Positions 17,446-26,351 are shown, counted from the stretch's first letter. The stretch is 64,000 nt of DNA from Planctomycetaceae bacterium (GCA_017795105.1 CP051247.1:1736001-1800000), one strand, 5' to 3'. Program-made: numbers and translations. Notes: generated from the sequence alone by a model not told the origin.

Positions 17446-17688
17446 GGTAGTCCCGGTTGCTCCGCTACCGGGGCCGACGTAGTTGGCACGAGGTCTCCCC
17501 TTCTCGTGATTCATCACAGAATAGAGTATTCTCCATACTTTCCCTGCAGTCGCGTGGTCTCCAATAGTCTGTACCATTTGAAGGTGCTTCTGCATACACG
17601 CGATGTGGAATTATGAGGTTGCATTAGCTTAGGCGTCGAGCGCGACCTCTTGTGGCTGCGCCACCCCGGTTGAATCAACCGGGGCTAC
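17446..17688. repeat. Palindrome-ended dispersed element, family B, copy 1
   Basis: The left arm, 17446-17498, reads GGTAGTCCCGGTTGCTCC, GCTACCGGGG, then CGACGTAGTTGGCACGAGGT. The right arm, 17643-17688, is its inverted counterpart: GACCTCTTGTGGCTGCGCC, then ACCCCGGTTGAATCAACCGG, then GGCTACC. Each arm contains its own hairpin. The ~145 bases between them are AT-richer and unrelated to any gene I can see. The arrangement, two hairpin units in inverted orientation, is that of a REPIN. No gene lies in 17330-17848. Confidence 0.7.
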
Positions 17689-17791
17689 CCCGAAGTCGTT
17701 CTTTCAAAACCCTTTGAGCAATTAATCTCACGTTCCGCGCTACCCTGTGATGTCTTGTCGAAGAAATCGGACGCGAGTGCGCATAAAGAAA

Positions 17792-17819
17792 GCGGTGCAG
17801 GATTTGAGTCCCGCACCGC
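17792..17819 (-). terminator. Rho-independent terminator of the Cys/Tyr-rich protein gene
   Basis: On the minus strand GCGGTGCGGGACTC pairs with its complement across a short loop and is followed by TTTCTTTAT. It lies 30 bases after the stop codon of the minus-strand gene. Confidence 0.75.
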
Positions 17820-17848
17820 TTTCTGCTTTTAGCTGCAGTGGATTGAGC

Positions 17849-18763
17849 TTACTTGCCTGCGACCTGGACCGGCAGCGGAGGCAGCAGGTCGTTCATCTGC
17901 GATGGCGAGTAGCGAGCGACGGTCGGCACGCTGAAGCGGGCAGAGCGGCTCACGCGGGTCGGCGTCGAGGTGACGGACCAGCTCAGGTCGGTTTCATCGA
18001 TGGCGACCGGAGCAGGAATCAGGTCGAGACGCGGTGCCCGGAGAGCATCGGTGCCCGACTCGGCCGGGATCTGCTCAACGGGAGCAGGAATCTTCAGCGA
18101 CTCGCGGCTACTGCTGCTGTCGAAGTTGAACGGCGGAGCGTCGGAGCGAGGAGCCGCATCGGTTCCGTTACGTTCCGGCATTTCGAATCCGCCTGAGTTG
18201 TTCGACTCATCGTAGTTGCTCGAATCGGTGTTGGTGTTGTTGTCCTTGTTCAGCGTCGGCTCGGTCGACTTGAACGTCGTGGTCGGCGTCGGCGACTGAT
18301 TCGTGGCCGGAGCCGGCGTGGTGGTTCCTGTTGCCGACGTCAGCCCGGAGCAGCAGTTACCGCCCACGCAGTTCGCACACCCGTTGCAGCCGGTCGTGCA
18401 GCAGTTGGTCGCACAGCCATAGTTACAGGTGTTGCATGTTCCGCAGGTGCTGCAGTCATTGCTGAAGCCGTAGTAGCTGGTCGTCGGGTAAGCGGCGTAG
18501 TAGTTCGTGGTGTACCCGGAATATCCGGCGTAGTACGGCGTGTAACCCGCGGTGTAGCTGTTGCCGCAGCAGGCTCCGGCGTTGTAAGCACCGTAATTGG
18601 CCGTGTAACCGTAAGCGGGACGAGCCGCGAAGGTCGATCCGACCGGTCCGAAGATTGCGTTATACGTCCAGGGGATAAGCCCGGCATCGGCTGTCGTGGT
18701 CGTGCTCAGAACGAGCAGTCCACAGACAGCGATTTTTGTCAGACTGCTAATGCTCTTGGTCAT
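17849..18763 (-). CDS. Secreted Tyr/Gly- and Cys-rich surface protein
   Basis: 304 residues with a signal peptide (SLTKIAVCGLLVLSTTTTADA). Residues ~45-100 are a low-complexity Tyr/Gly/Ala/Thr stretch (AYGYTANYGAYNAGACC, YAGYSGYTTNYYAAYP). Residues ~100-140 are packed with cysteines in CxxC, CC and CxxCNxC patterns (CSTCGTCNTCNYGC, CCTTGCNGCANCVGGNCC). A Thr/Pro linker, an acidic Asn/Ser stretch and a C-terminal ~100 residues with PAPVEQIPAE follow. No known domain is recognised. Dense cysteines could be disulfide cross-links of a cell-wall or stalk-type protein or bind metal. The gene is monocistronic, with a GAGAGGAA ribosome site and a strong terminator. Confidence 0.85.
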   Translation of the reverse strand: MTKSISSLTKIAVCGLLVLSTTTTADAGLIPWTYNAIFGPVGSTFAARPAYGYTANYGAYNAGACCGNSYTAGYTPYYAGYSGYTTNYYAAYPTTSYYGFSNDCSTCGTCNTCNYGCATNCCTTGCNGCANCVGGNCCSGLTSATGTTTPAPATNQSPTPTTTFKSTEPTLNKDNNTNTDSSNYDESNNSGGFEMPERNGTDAAPRSDAPPFNFDSSSSRESLKIPAPVEQIPAESGTDALRAPRLDLIPAPVAIDETDLSWSVTSTPTRVSRSARFSVPTVARYSPSQMNDLLPPLPVQVAGK

Positions 18764-18993
18764 GGGTTCCTCTCAGTGTGAAGAATGCTCAGGTGTGGGT
18801 CGCTTTCCTCATGAAAGAGCTCTGACGGGCATCTCACCCGCCAGTGAATTACAATGAGCTTCGACGACAGCCATCGGTCCTCGAAGTCCGTTGAAAGCCT
18901 TGCCTCTTGCAGGGCCCTTTAGTCTATTTTCTCACATCGTTCTAATCTCTATCCCTTGTACACCCGCTAAATTACGGTTGTCAATCAAGAAGT

Positions 18994-20049
18994 ATGGCCC
19001 CGGCGGAAAGCGATCCTGATTCAGAAATATTCTTCCGGTTACACAAACCGGAGAACCGGCCGAGTTCCGGCAGTTTGCGGCGGCTCGCCGGCGGCTTCAG
19101 CGGTGCAGGTGTCTACCGCTATGAGGCCCCGGCCGGACCGTTCATACTGCGAATCTGGCCTGCGTCTGTTCAGTCCCCTTCCCGTTTGAACCGTCTGGCT
19201 CACTTCCTGTCGCGTCTCGATTCGTCGCAACCAACCAGAGTACCCGTCCCGATCCCCGACACAATGGGGGATCTGTTCGGTTTTTACCGACAGCGGCTCT
19301 TTCACATCGAACCGTTTCTGCCGGGGTCTCCTCTGCCGGTCCATCCGAATCAGCAGACGCTGACGGCAGCCATGCACGCGATCGCTGCTCTGCACGTTGA
19401 AAGTGCAAAGTATGTGCCGCCCTCCGGACGCAGCGGAGAGATCCGTGAAGCGAGTCTCGGTTTGTCGCCCGCGTTGCAGCGAAGACTCGAACTGCTTCAT
19501 GAAGTCCTGAAACGCGGAATTGCGAGAAAACAGGGTTCAAACGCCGATCCCGCGCTGGCACAACAAGTCGATCTGCTGCGTTTGCGGCTTGAGAATCTTC
19601 TGCCGGAAAGTGCGGCTCAGGCGTTGCAACTTTTACAATCCGCAGCTTCGACGCCACTTTTGCTTCAACCGGTCGCCCGGGATCTGTGGCGGGAGCATGT
19701 CCTCATGGCTGACGGCCAGATCAGCGGAGTGATCGACTGGGCGGCAACGGGAACAGACAGCGTCGCGACCGATCTGACGCGCCTGCTCGGCAGTCTCCTC
19801 GGCAACAACCTTGAGGCCTGGACCGATGCCGTGAAGGCGTATTCCGACGTGCGGCCGCTCTCGAATGCCGAACGAGAGACACTGCAGGCGTTTGATCTGA
19901 GCAACCTGTTGCTGAGTGCGATCCGCTGCTGCGAGCGGTGCTACACCATGACGGAACGCGAAAAAGCCGCCGCAATGCTGCGACGGCTTGAGGAGTATCT
20001 GGATCGGCTGGAAGGATACCACCAGTTCCGATTGTCCGAATCGCTCTGA
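18994..20049 (+). CDS. Aminoglycoside-phosphotransferase-fold kinase
   Basis: 351 residues of the APH/choline-kinase-like superfamily (phosphotransferase enzyme family). The glycine-rich ATP region is GGFSGAGVYRYEAPAGPFILRIWP. The hinge and helical domain follow (HIEPFLPGSPLPVHPNQQTLTAAMHAIAALH). The catalytic loop is ARDLWREHVLMADGQISGVIDWAATGTDSVATDLTRL, equivalent to HxDxxxxN...DW: the usual first His is Ala and the Asn is His, while both acidic residues are kept. The substrate is unknown and drug resistance should not be inferred. Its stop is directly adjacent to the stop of the convergent glycosyltransferase gene, with no base between them. Confidence 0.85.
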   Translation: MAPAESDPDSEIFFRLHKPENRPSSGSLRRLAGGFSGAGVYRYEAPAGPFILRIWPASVQSPSRLNRLAHFLSRLDSSQPTRVPVPIPDTMGDLFGFYRQRLFHIEPFLPGSPLPVHPNQQTLTAAMHAIAALHVESAKYVPPSGRSGEIREASLGLSPALQRRLELLHEVLKRGIARKQGSNADPALAQQVDLLRLRLENLLPESAAQALQLLQSAASTPLLLQPVARDLWREHVLMADGQISGVIDWAATGTDSVATDLTRLLGSLLGNNLEAWTDAVKAYSDVRPLSNAERETLQAFDLSNLLLSAIRCCERCYTMTEREKAAAMLRRLEEYLDRLEGYHQFRLSESL

Positions 20050-21066
20050 TTAGGCGGCCCGAGCCGGGATCGTCATGCGTTCGTCGCCTTCCTGACGGAT
20101 AATCCGACGGACGGCGTAATGGCGGTTCGAAGAGTTCGTGTAGTACAGTCGCGTGCAGACTTCGCCGAGGATCCCCAGGCTCAGGAACTGCATGCCGACC
20201 ATCACGGAAAGAACGGTCTGAAGCAGAAGCGGATTGCCGGTCATGTCGATGCCGCCAATGAGCTTCATGCCGATCGTGGCCAGAGCCGAAACGCCTGCGA
20301 TCCCGCCACACCAGATGCCGAGTCGACCGAACAGCTTCATCGGACTGTCGAAGTACTTGAGCAGGAAGTTCACGGTAATCAGGTCGAGAACGACGCGGGT
20401 CGTGCGACCGATTCCGTATTTGGTCTGGCCGAAACGTCGGGCGTGGTGCTTGGTGACCACTTCAACGCATTTCGCACCGCGGCGATGAGCCAGAATCGGA
20501 ATAAAGCGATGCATCTCGCCGTAGAGTTCGAGTTCCTGGGCGATCTCGCGACGGATCGCCTTGAGCGTGCAGCCCAGGTCGTGGATCGGGAAGCCGGTCG
20601 TCTTCGAAATGATGCGGTTCGCGATCTTCGAAGGGAGCTTACGGTTGATGAAAGCGTCCTGACGATTCTTCCGCCAGCCGTGAACAAGATCGTACCCCGC
20701 TTCGATCTTCTCCATCATCAGCGGGATATCGGTCGGATCATTCTGCAAGTCGCCATCCATGGTGATGATGACATCGTTTCCCGCGACGTCGATTCCGGCC
20801 TGCATGGCCGCGGTCTGTCCGTAATTCCGACGGAACTGCACGACGACCACATTCGGATCGCGATCAGCCAGCTGAGCCAGTTTCTCGAGGCTGGTATCGG
20901 TCGATCCATCGTCGACGAAGATCAATTCGAACTCGCGACCGCTGGGGCCGAGTTCATCGACCAGCTGCTGATGCAGGATCGGAATGTTCTCTTCTTCGTT
21001 GTGGATCGGCACGACAACAGAGATGCTGAGGTTGGAAGCAGATGATTGTGACATGGCAGGAACCAT
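20050..21066 (-). CDS. Family 2 glycosyltransferase (DPM1/GtrB/ArnC-like)
   Basis: 338 residues, beginning MVPAMSQSS; a second ATG four codons on is possible. The GT-A fold motifs are ISVVVPIHNEEENI, FVDDGSTD, NYGQTAAMQAGIDVAGNDVIITMDGDLQNDP (DxD-like) and HHARRFGQTKYGIGRTTRVVLDLI. Two C-terminal membrane helices (about 245-310) anchor it. This is the layout of GtrB, ArnC and dolichol-phosphate mannose synthase, which charge polyprenyl phosphate with one sugar at the inner membrane. A PAP2 phosphatase gene lies just upstream on the same strand, 37 bases away, so the two probably form an operon in polyprenyl-linked glycan or lipid metabolism. Confidence 0.93.
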   Translation of the reverse strand: MVPAMSQSSASNLSISVVVPIHNEEENIPILHQQLVDELGPSGREFELIFVDDGSTDTSLEKLAQLADRDPNVVVVQFRRNYGQTAAMQAGIDVAGNDVIITMDGDLQNDPTDIPLMMEKIEAGYDLVHGWRKNRQDAFINRKLPSKIANRIISKTTGFPIHDLGCTLKAIRREIAQELELYGEMHRFIPILAHRRGAKCVEVVTKHHARRFGQTKYGIGRTTRVVLDLITVNFLLKYFDSPMKLFGRLGIWCGGIAGVSALATIGMKLIGGIDMTGNPLLLQTVLSVMVGMQFLSLGILGEVCTRLYYTNSSNRHYAVRRIIRQEGDERMTIPARAA

Positions 21067-21103
21067 TTCTGGAAACAGGTTGTCGAGAAGGCCACAACGA
21101 GTC

Positions 21104-21850
21104 TCAGGCAGCCTGAGAACGACTGTCTGGAGTGATGGTCAAACGAGATTCCGAGGGAGACGGGACGGGATCAGACATAATCGCCCGCACGCGAGCGGGG
21201 CCGTAGTTCAAAACGAGAGTCGCCACAGTCCACCCGAGTGCAGCTCCGGCGAACACATCGCTCGGATAATGCGCTCCACATTGAACGCGTCCGTAAGCGA
21301 CGAACACGGCCAGTGTGAAGAATAGACCGCGACCGGTCGGGAACAGATGCGTCAGCACAACGGCCAGTGCCCACGCAACCGTGGTATGTCCGGAAGGAAA
21401 ACTCTGGCTGCCGCCGATGTCCTGGAGGATCGGGAACCAGCCGGTGAATGTCTCGGCGAAGTCGGCTCCAGCGAGTTCAAGATCGCGCGGACGAGTCCGG
21501 CCGTAAGTGAACTTAATCACGTTTGTGCAGAGCCCTGCTCCGAGGGCAATCGCTCCGGCGGTGACGTATCGCAGCGACTGTTCGCGATGAACAAGAGCGA
21601 GCGAGGAAAGCAGCAGCACGACGCCGATACCGTGTCCGAACGGTTCGGTATTCTCGACCAGTTCACGCAGGAAACCGGGGTACTGGCCGGCGTGGAAGAA
21701 ACGAGCCACGGGAAGATCGATCGTCAGACAACATGCACTCGCGATCAGCAGAGCGATTGGAATCAACCATGCGGACGGATGCAGCGAACGATCCGCCGTA
21801 GCGGAGCGGCTGTGAGCCTGCGATTCCTGATGTTGGAGCGACGTAGACAA
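21104..21850 (-). CDS. PAP2-superfamily membrane phosphatase
   Basis: 248 residues with five to six membrane segments. The three phosphatase motifs are present: KFTYGRTRPRD (KxxxxxxRP), SFPSGHTT (PSGH), and RVQCGAHYPSDVFAG (SRxxxxxHxxxD-like, with Val in place of Ser). The His of PSGH and of GAHYPSD are the expected catalytic pair. It probably dephosphorylates undecaprenyl diphosphate or phosphatidic/lipid phosphates on the periplasmic side. The N-terminal ~25 residues are polar. It is upstream of, and probably co-transcribed with, the GtrB-like glycosyltransferase. The 199 bases between it and the HD-GYP-like gene hold nothing I can identify. Confidence 0.92.
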   Translation of the reverse strand: MSTSLQHQESQAHSRSATADRSLHPSAWLIPIALLIASACCLTIDLPVARFFHAGQYPGFLRELVENTEPFGHGIGVVLLLSSLALVHREQSLRYVTAGAIALGAGLCTNVIKFTYGRTRPRDLELAGADFAETFTGWFPILQDIGGSQSFPSGHTTVAWALAVVLTHLFPTGRGLFFTLAVFVAYGRVQCGAHYPSDVFAGAALGWTVATLVLNYGPARVRAIMSDPVPSPSESRLTITPDSRSQAA

Positions 21851-22049
21851 CGATCCATCCCTGGAAGTTGAAGGGCGACCGGAGCCGCCGTGATCTGATT
21901 GCAGCCGTCACATCCGTGGACAGCCGTGGTCCGGCGCAGAATCTGCGCACGAATCCTGTTTTCAGTCAGTGGTGGTGTATCACAATCCGGGAGAATGGGG
22001 CAAGACAGCCTCGTAGGCGGACGCATCAAATGAACACGTCCCGATTGAC

Positions 22050-23459
22050 TCACTGATTCGAGGCTTCCTGAGCGACCGGCGATTGTACTTTTTTCAAAGC
22101 CGCCGCATTCTTGAGGAAGTGCGGAGCCGGAATCGACTCTGGACCATGCAGAATCGGCAGAGCCTGCGTGATGTAACAGTCCTCTTTGGAGAGATCGACA
22201 ATGTTCTCCGGGTTCGCCGTAAGCACGTTGCGGCCGTGCTGATCCTGAACAATCTGGACGATTGGCTCGGTAAAGCGGTCGCCATTGGCTCGCAGCACTT
22301 TGGCCATACGGCCTGAGGAAAGCATGACCGTACTGCCGACCGGGAACAGCGACTGGGCGCGCAGGAGAGCCCGAATCACGTTCGGATCGTGCACGCCCTG
22401 CTTGGTCGCCTTGAGAATCTGCAACATGGCATCGTACGGGGCGAGTGCAGGACGATAAGCGTAGGCGGTCGTCAGTTCCACGTAGGTGTGAGCGACATTC
22501 AGGATGCGGGCAAACAGATGAATGTTGCCCCCATGACGTCCGCGGGGGTACCCCTGTCCGTTCATCTGCTCATGAACCTGATACGACACCAGTGGAACAA
22601 GCGTCGGCAGCCCTTTGACTCGACTGAGCATGTCGAGCGAATACATGACATGCTTCTGCACTTCGAACTGTTCGGCTGTCGTCAGCGGGCGACTCGGATT
22701 GCGAATCGATTTTGGAACTTTGAGCATGCCCCAGTCGTGCACGAGTCCCGCGGTTCCGACCCGGGAAACGTTCTCTTCGTTGAGCCCAAGTTCAACCGCA
22801 ATGCTCATCCCCAGGACAGCCATGCGGTAACAATGTCTAGCCAGCCCCGCGTCATCAGACAGCTGCAATGCGGCTGCGTTGACACAATCAAAGTCGGTGC
22901 ACAGGTTCTGCAGCGTGCTGTCGATCGAATCGCGAATCTGGCCGCCATCGACCTGTCGGAAGTCGGCCACAGTCAGCATCAGATCGTCGATGACTTCACA
23001 GTCTTCGGTCGTGCGGCGGGCCATCTCATCGCGTGTTTCTTCGGCGTATCCGGCAGTCCCACGGCGTTCGACGAGATCTCGAGTCACGGTCCCTTCGTTG
23101 GTGACAAACTGCAATCCGGATTTAACGGCTTTCTTCAGTTGCGATTCAACCGCGTCGTTACAGGGAACTTCAGCCTGCTGTTTTTCAAGGTTGGCGACCA
23201 CGTGTTCGGTCGAAATCAGGTTGGCATCTTCACTGTGAACTTCGAGCCGAGTGATCGCCCGCTCTTTGAGCTTCGCCTTGAAGACATCGGTGATCATCGA
23301 ACCTTCCGCGAGAAGGAGCACACCAGCGGCGTCGTAGAGCGGAAACTGGATTTCGCGGCCCACGATCAGAGTCGACGCGTCGACGGAAACTGTTTGCAGT
23401 TCCGAAGCGGGCGTGGGTGGTGTCGACGTTTCGTGGGCAGGATGTTGATGCATCGTCAT
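22050..23459 (-). CDS. HD-GYP-like phosphohydrolase domain protein
   Basis: 469 residues from the ATG at 23459, with AAGGA upstream. A longer frame to 23582 has an implausible Arg/Pro-rich start. The N-terminal ~110 residues contain a module (IVGREIQFPLYDAAGVLLLAEGSMITD...FKAKL) often seen before HD-GYP domains in planctomycetes. The HD part has RHCYRMAVLGMSIAVELGL, AGLVHDWGMLKVP (HD), YQVHEQMNGQGYPRG (HE..GxGYP) and ARILNVAHTYVELTT in place of the usual DxYDALT. The last suggests a changed metal or substrate site. Family members cleave cyclic di-GMP, but activity here is uncertain. The C terminus (FPVGSTVMLSSGRMAKVL) is a small beta domain frequent in such proteins. Confidence 0.9.
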   Translation of the reverse strand: MTMHQHPAHETSTPPTPASELQTVSVDASTLIVGREIQFPLYDAAGVLLLAEGSMITDVFKAKLKERAITRLEVHSEDANLISTEHVVANLEKQQAEVPCNDAVESQLKKAVKSGLQFVTNEGTVTRDLVERRGTAGYAEETRDEMARRTTEDCEVIDDLMLTVADFRQVDGGQIRDSIDSTLQNLCTDFDCVNAAALQLSDDAGLARHCYRMAVLGMSIAVELGLNEENVSRVGTAGLVHDWGMLKVPKSIRNPSRPLTTAEQFEVQKHVMYSLDMLSRVKGLPTLVPLVSYQVHEQMNGQGYPRGRHGGNIHLFARILNVAHTYVELTTAYAYRPALAPYDAMLQILKATKQGVHDPNVIRALLRAQSLFPVGSTVMLSSGRMAKVLRANGDRFTEPIVQIVQDQHGRNVLTANPENIVDLSKEDCYITQALPILHGPESIPAPHFLKNAAALKKVQSPVAQEASNQ

Positions 23460-24026
23460 AAACAGAAATCCTTCGCGGATGCGGCGGGGGCTTTCGACCG
23501 AGTCCGGCATCCATCCGGCCCCGGGGCGAAGCGTTGCCTTTTTGCGCAACGGTGGTCGCCTCAGGGAAACCCTACGTTGCAAAATGGCAACAGGTACGCC
23601 GCCGATGTGCGAATCGGCACATTCGCAGCCCGCATCTCCGCAAGAACCGTCACAACCGTCCCCGCAGCCCTGTGTCAGCCAGGGTCGCCCCCTTAATTAA
23701 AGCAGGAGAGAGGAGTTCCGAAGGGGCAACTCATGACATCCGCATACAACTCTCCCAGCCGATCTCAACCCAATGCGTCAGGACTTCGAAGCAAGAACCA
23801 AAGGTCTGCTGTGTGGACGCGTATTGCGTGTTCCTATAAAGGAACCAGGCGTCATCGTTTCGAGAAGCGCTGGGAAGCAACAAAACTCCGTTCTGCATTC
23901 AACCCGTTTCCCACGTTCGCACAGCGGCCCCCACGAACACCTCCACTCCTGTAGAGTAACCGTCGCATGCGAAGCGAATCCCACCGTGAACCGTCAAGAT
24001 GGCGGAACGGCTCAATATGCGTTCAA
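23460..24026. other. 567-base gap, no confident gene
   Basis: This gap contains several open frames, the best being a frame from 23733 with AGGAGAGAGGAG upstream (73 codons, Arg/Ser/Pro-rich). None has convincing protein character. A TTAATTAA site lies at about 23693. A segment near 23948 (CTCCACTCCTGTAGAGTAAC) loosely resembles the interior of family A elements. The part next to the HD-GYP-like start could hold a leader, but I could not fit it to a known riboswitch. Confidence 0.4.
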
Positions 24027-25259
24027 TTACTTCTCCGTCAACAGTTGCACGCAGATCCATTCCTGTTCGTTACGCAGGATCAGCGTGTTGCCGCTGAGGG
24101 CCGGCAGAGCTCGCGTGACTCCGTCCAGAACGGAGGTTCGCTGCAGGATCTGAAAGCGATCTTCACTGGCTTTGGCGAGGACGACTTCGCCGTCGGTTTT
24201 GGCGATCAGCAGCTTGTCGCCCACGCGAATCAGCGTCGCATAGCCGAATCCGCTTTCCCGCCAGTGGACGTCGCCGGTGGCGGGGTCGAAGCAGACGAGA
24301 TCGGCGGCCGGGCCGTCCTGTCGGCCATCGCATCCGATGAGTGACTTTCCGACCGGAACCGGAGTCGTGTACTGCGAAGCCATCGGATCAAGTTCTGCTC
24401 GCTCGACTTCAATCGACTTCTCATCGAAGCGAGCCCAGACGCTGCCAATGTTATAACTGGCGGTCAGAAACAGATGGTCGCCGCGAACGACCGGCGTGGC
24501 CCCGTTGACGGTTGGGCCGCGTGCTCCGAACGGAGTCTGGAACAGGACTTCGCCTGTTTTGGGATTCAGTCCAACGGTCTCGAGCCGAGTGCAGAAGATG
24601 GCGATCGACTGGCCATTAGCCTGCGTGAGAATCGGAGCAGCGTAGCTGGCCTGCCAGGCTCCAGTCTGCCAGGCAGTCTTTCCCGTTTCCAGATCGAAGG
24701 CGACAACGCCGGCGTTCTGGCGAAAGCCGCCGACATTGACGAGGACCAGATTCTCGACAACCAGCGGAGAGCTGCCGGCTCCGAAGTAACCTTCATCGGC
24801 GCCGTATTCTTCGTGCGTGTCGCGAGACCAGAGGACTTTGCCCGATTTGCGTTCCAGACAGCGAAGCCCGCCGGAGGCTCCGAATAGAACGATGCGATCC
24901 CCTTTGACAGTCGGGACACACAGCGGGCCGTCGTCGGGCATGATGCGGGGCTGGAAGCTCGTCGGAAACTTCTGCGTCCACTGCAGTTGTCCGGACTTCA
25001 AATCGCGAGCTTCGAGAACTTCTTCGTCTTCAACGCGAAAGAAGAGGTACGCTGTTCCTTCCACAATGGCTGCGCCCGCCACGCCGGAACCGGCCGGGCT
25101 GCGCCAGAGGACGTTGGGACCGTCTTTGGACCAGCCAAAATTCGGCGGAGCTTCAGCGACAACGGCGTTGCGATCCGGCCCCAGAATCTGGGGCCAGTCG
25201 GCTCCGTATGTTGATTGAGAGAAGCACAGCAGGCAGGCGAACAGCAGCAGGCGAATCAC
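24027..25259 (-). CDS. Secreted PQQ-like (BamB-type) beta-propeller protein
   Basis: 410 residues with a signal peptide (MIRLLLFACLLCFSQSTYGADWPQ). The first mature residues, ADWPQILGPDRNAVVAEA, are the hallmark of the very common planctomycete outer PQQ-repeat protein family. Blades are visible as VPTVKGDRIVLFGASGGLRCLERKSGKVLWSRD, VVAFDLETGKTAWQTG, IFCTRLETVGLNPKTGEVLFQTP, and DLVCFDPATGDVHWRESG. No haem motif or metal ligands are evident. The role is probably binding or scaffolding in the periplasm. It is the last gene of a run of four minus-strand genes (from 27611), separated from its neighbour by 80 bases. Confidence 0.92.
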   Translation of the reverse strand: MIRLLLFACLLCFSQSTYGADWPQILGPDRNAVVAEAPPNFGWSKDGPNVLWRSPAGSGVAGAAIVEGTAYLFFRVEDEEVLEARDLKSGQLQWTQKFPTSFQPRIMPDDGPLCVPTVKGDRIVLFGASGGLRCLERKSGKVLWSRDTHEEYGADEGYFGAGSSPLVVENLVLVNVGGFRQNAGVVAFDLETGKTAWQTGAWQASYAAPILTQANGQSIAIFCTRLETVGLNPKTGEVLFQTPFGARGPTVNGATPVVRGDHLFLTASYNIGSVWARFDEKSIEVERAELDPMASQYTTPVPVGKSLIGCDGRQDGPAADLVCFDPATGDVHWRESGFGYATLIRVGDKLLIAKTDGEVVLAKASEDRFQILQRTSVLDGVTRALPALSGNTLILRNEQEWICVQLLTEK

Positions 25260-25339
25260 GGCGTCTCCTTCTCCGCGGGATCATCGATCCCGGAGCGTTC
25301 CTGAACGCGGAAGCGGCGCGATTCTCTGCTCGTGGTCGG

Positions 25340-25642
25340 CTATCGCGCTGCGACGGGCCATTCATGATAGCAGCCGTTGCAGTGGAAGGCGACTACGGTC
25401 GCGGTCCCTGGAATCGGCATGCCGGAGACATTCAGCGAGGCGTCGTTGAGTTCGAGCGGCTCCACGGCGACCGAGTTGCAACAGGGGCAGCTGCGGTTGT
25501 GGTGCATCAGCCGAGCGCGGATCAAAGCCAGCGATTGAGGATCGTCAGCCGAGGACGTCCGGCCGAAGCGCAGCCGGGGAAACGGGATCGTCATCGGTTC
25601 TTCAGCAATACCGCTCGGGCGGTAGATCGAGACACAACTCAT
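25340..25642 (-). CDS. Small zinc-ribbon-like hypothetical protein
   Basis: 100 residues. The only clear features are two cysteine pairs, CPCCNSVAVEPLE and CNGCYHEWPV, about 40 residues apart. This suggests a zinc ribbon, followed by a C-terminal tail ending VAAR. An alternative start at the internal Met (MTIPFPRLRFG) would give 84 residues. No family was recognised. It sits between a propeller gene and a molybdopterin-domain gene on the same strand. Confidence 0.7.
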   Translation of the reverse strand: MSCVSIYRPSGIAEEPMTIPFPRLRFGRTSSADDPQSLALIRARLMHHNRSCPCCNSVAVEPLELNDASLNVSGMPIPGTATVVAFHCNGCYHEWPVAAR

Positions 25643-25874
25643 CCTTGAGTCCTTTCGATCGAACGTACACAGTCCATGTGATGAGACTTCAATTTGCCAG
25701 AAACAACAGCGGTTTTCGAAGTCGGTAATGGAGTTCCTTCTGAACTCCGCGGGGGCGTATTGTGCCGTCCGATTTTCCGGTTGACAAGCCAGATCCGCCC
25801 AATTCGATCAAGGAAGTCGAACTTCACTCAGCGACGGCGCAGAGCACATCGAGCTGGCAATCTGCGGGAACCTG

Positions 25875-26300
25875 TCAAACTGCATCCGCTTCCGTAACTG
25901 GCTGAAGTTCAACCGAGTCGAGGTGCTTTACATTCACGCAGTTATCGAGTTCCGAACGCCCGCAGAGGACCGTTCCCGGCACGAGCAGCCTGCAGGGTCC
26001 GCCCATTTCCCGGGGAAGAGGCGAGTCGTCCAGCGCATAAATCAGAACCGCGTCCTCGGGGATGAGTCCCCAGTGGATCACCTTCTCGAATCCATCGTGA
26101 CTCGACCGCAGGACCAGCGACTGCACGATGATCGAATCGCCAATCACCTGTTCGAGCCATTGTCGAAACAGGAGTCCGATCCCCTGTCGGCCCGGAAACC
26201 GGGCGGCGACATCGGTGACCTGCAATGAAGCGTCGACGCGTTGAAGATCTTCCAGCGAGAATGACCACGTCTGGTGCGGACTGGTTATGCTCAAGCTCAT
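25875..26300 (-). CDS. Stand-alone fragment-like sulfite-oxidase molybdopterin domain
   Basis: 141 residues. The central and C-terminal part matches the end of the oxidoreductase molybdopterin-binding domain of sulfite oxidase/YedY: QWLEQVIGDSIIVQSLVLRSSHDGFEKVIHW, then AVLIYALDDSPLPREMGGPCRLLVPGTVLCG and VKHLDSVEL. It is shorter than the usual ~200-residue domain, lacks an obvious cofactor cysteine, and has no Tat signal. It may be a reduced, non-catalytic relative or a domain binding something other than molybdopterin. The gene is intact, with its own start. It lies 51 bases downstream of the M16-like gene on the same strand. Confidence 0.7.
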   Translation of the reverse strand: MSLSITSPHQTWSFSLEDLQRVDASLQVTDVAARFPGRQGIGLLFRQWLEQVIGDSIIVQSLVLRSSHDGFEKVIHWGLIPEDAVLIYALDDSPLPREMGGPCRLLVPGTVLCGRSELDNCVNVKHLDSVELQPVTEADAV

Positions 26301-26351
26301 GAGTCGGTTCTCTCTGGCAGAGATTTCGAACCTCTTGATAAGAGGCGCGGC

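Noticed and set aside
18994..20049. Aminoglycoside resistance gene
   Set aside because: Only the fold is shared; the catalytic loop lacks the His and Asn of resistance enzymes and there is no resistance context.
22389..23696. Long plus-strand ORF opposite the HD-GYP-like gene
   Set aside because: Antisense shadow of a well-supported gene: composition is His/Arg-rich, with no family motif.
23460..23700. Cyclic di-GMP riboswitch upstream of the HD-GYP-like gene
   Set aside because: I looked for the GGCAAA...GACGCAAAGCC core on the minus strand; the match is poor.
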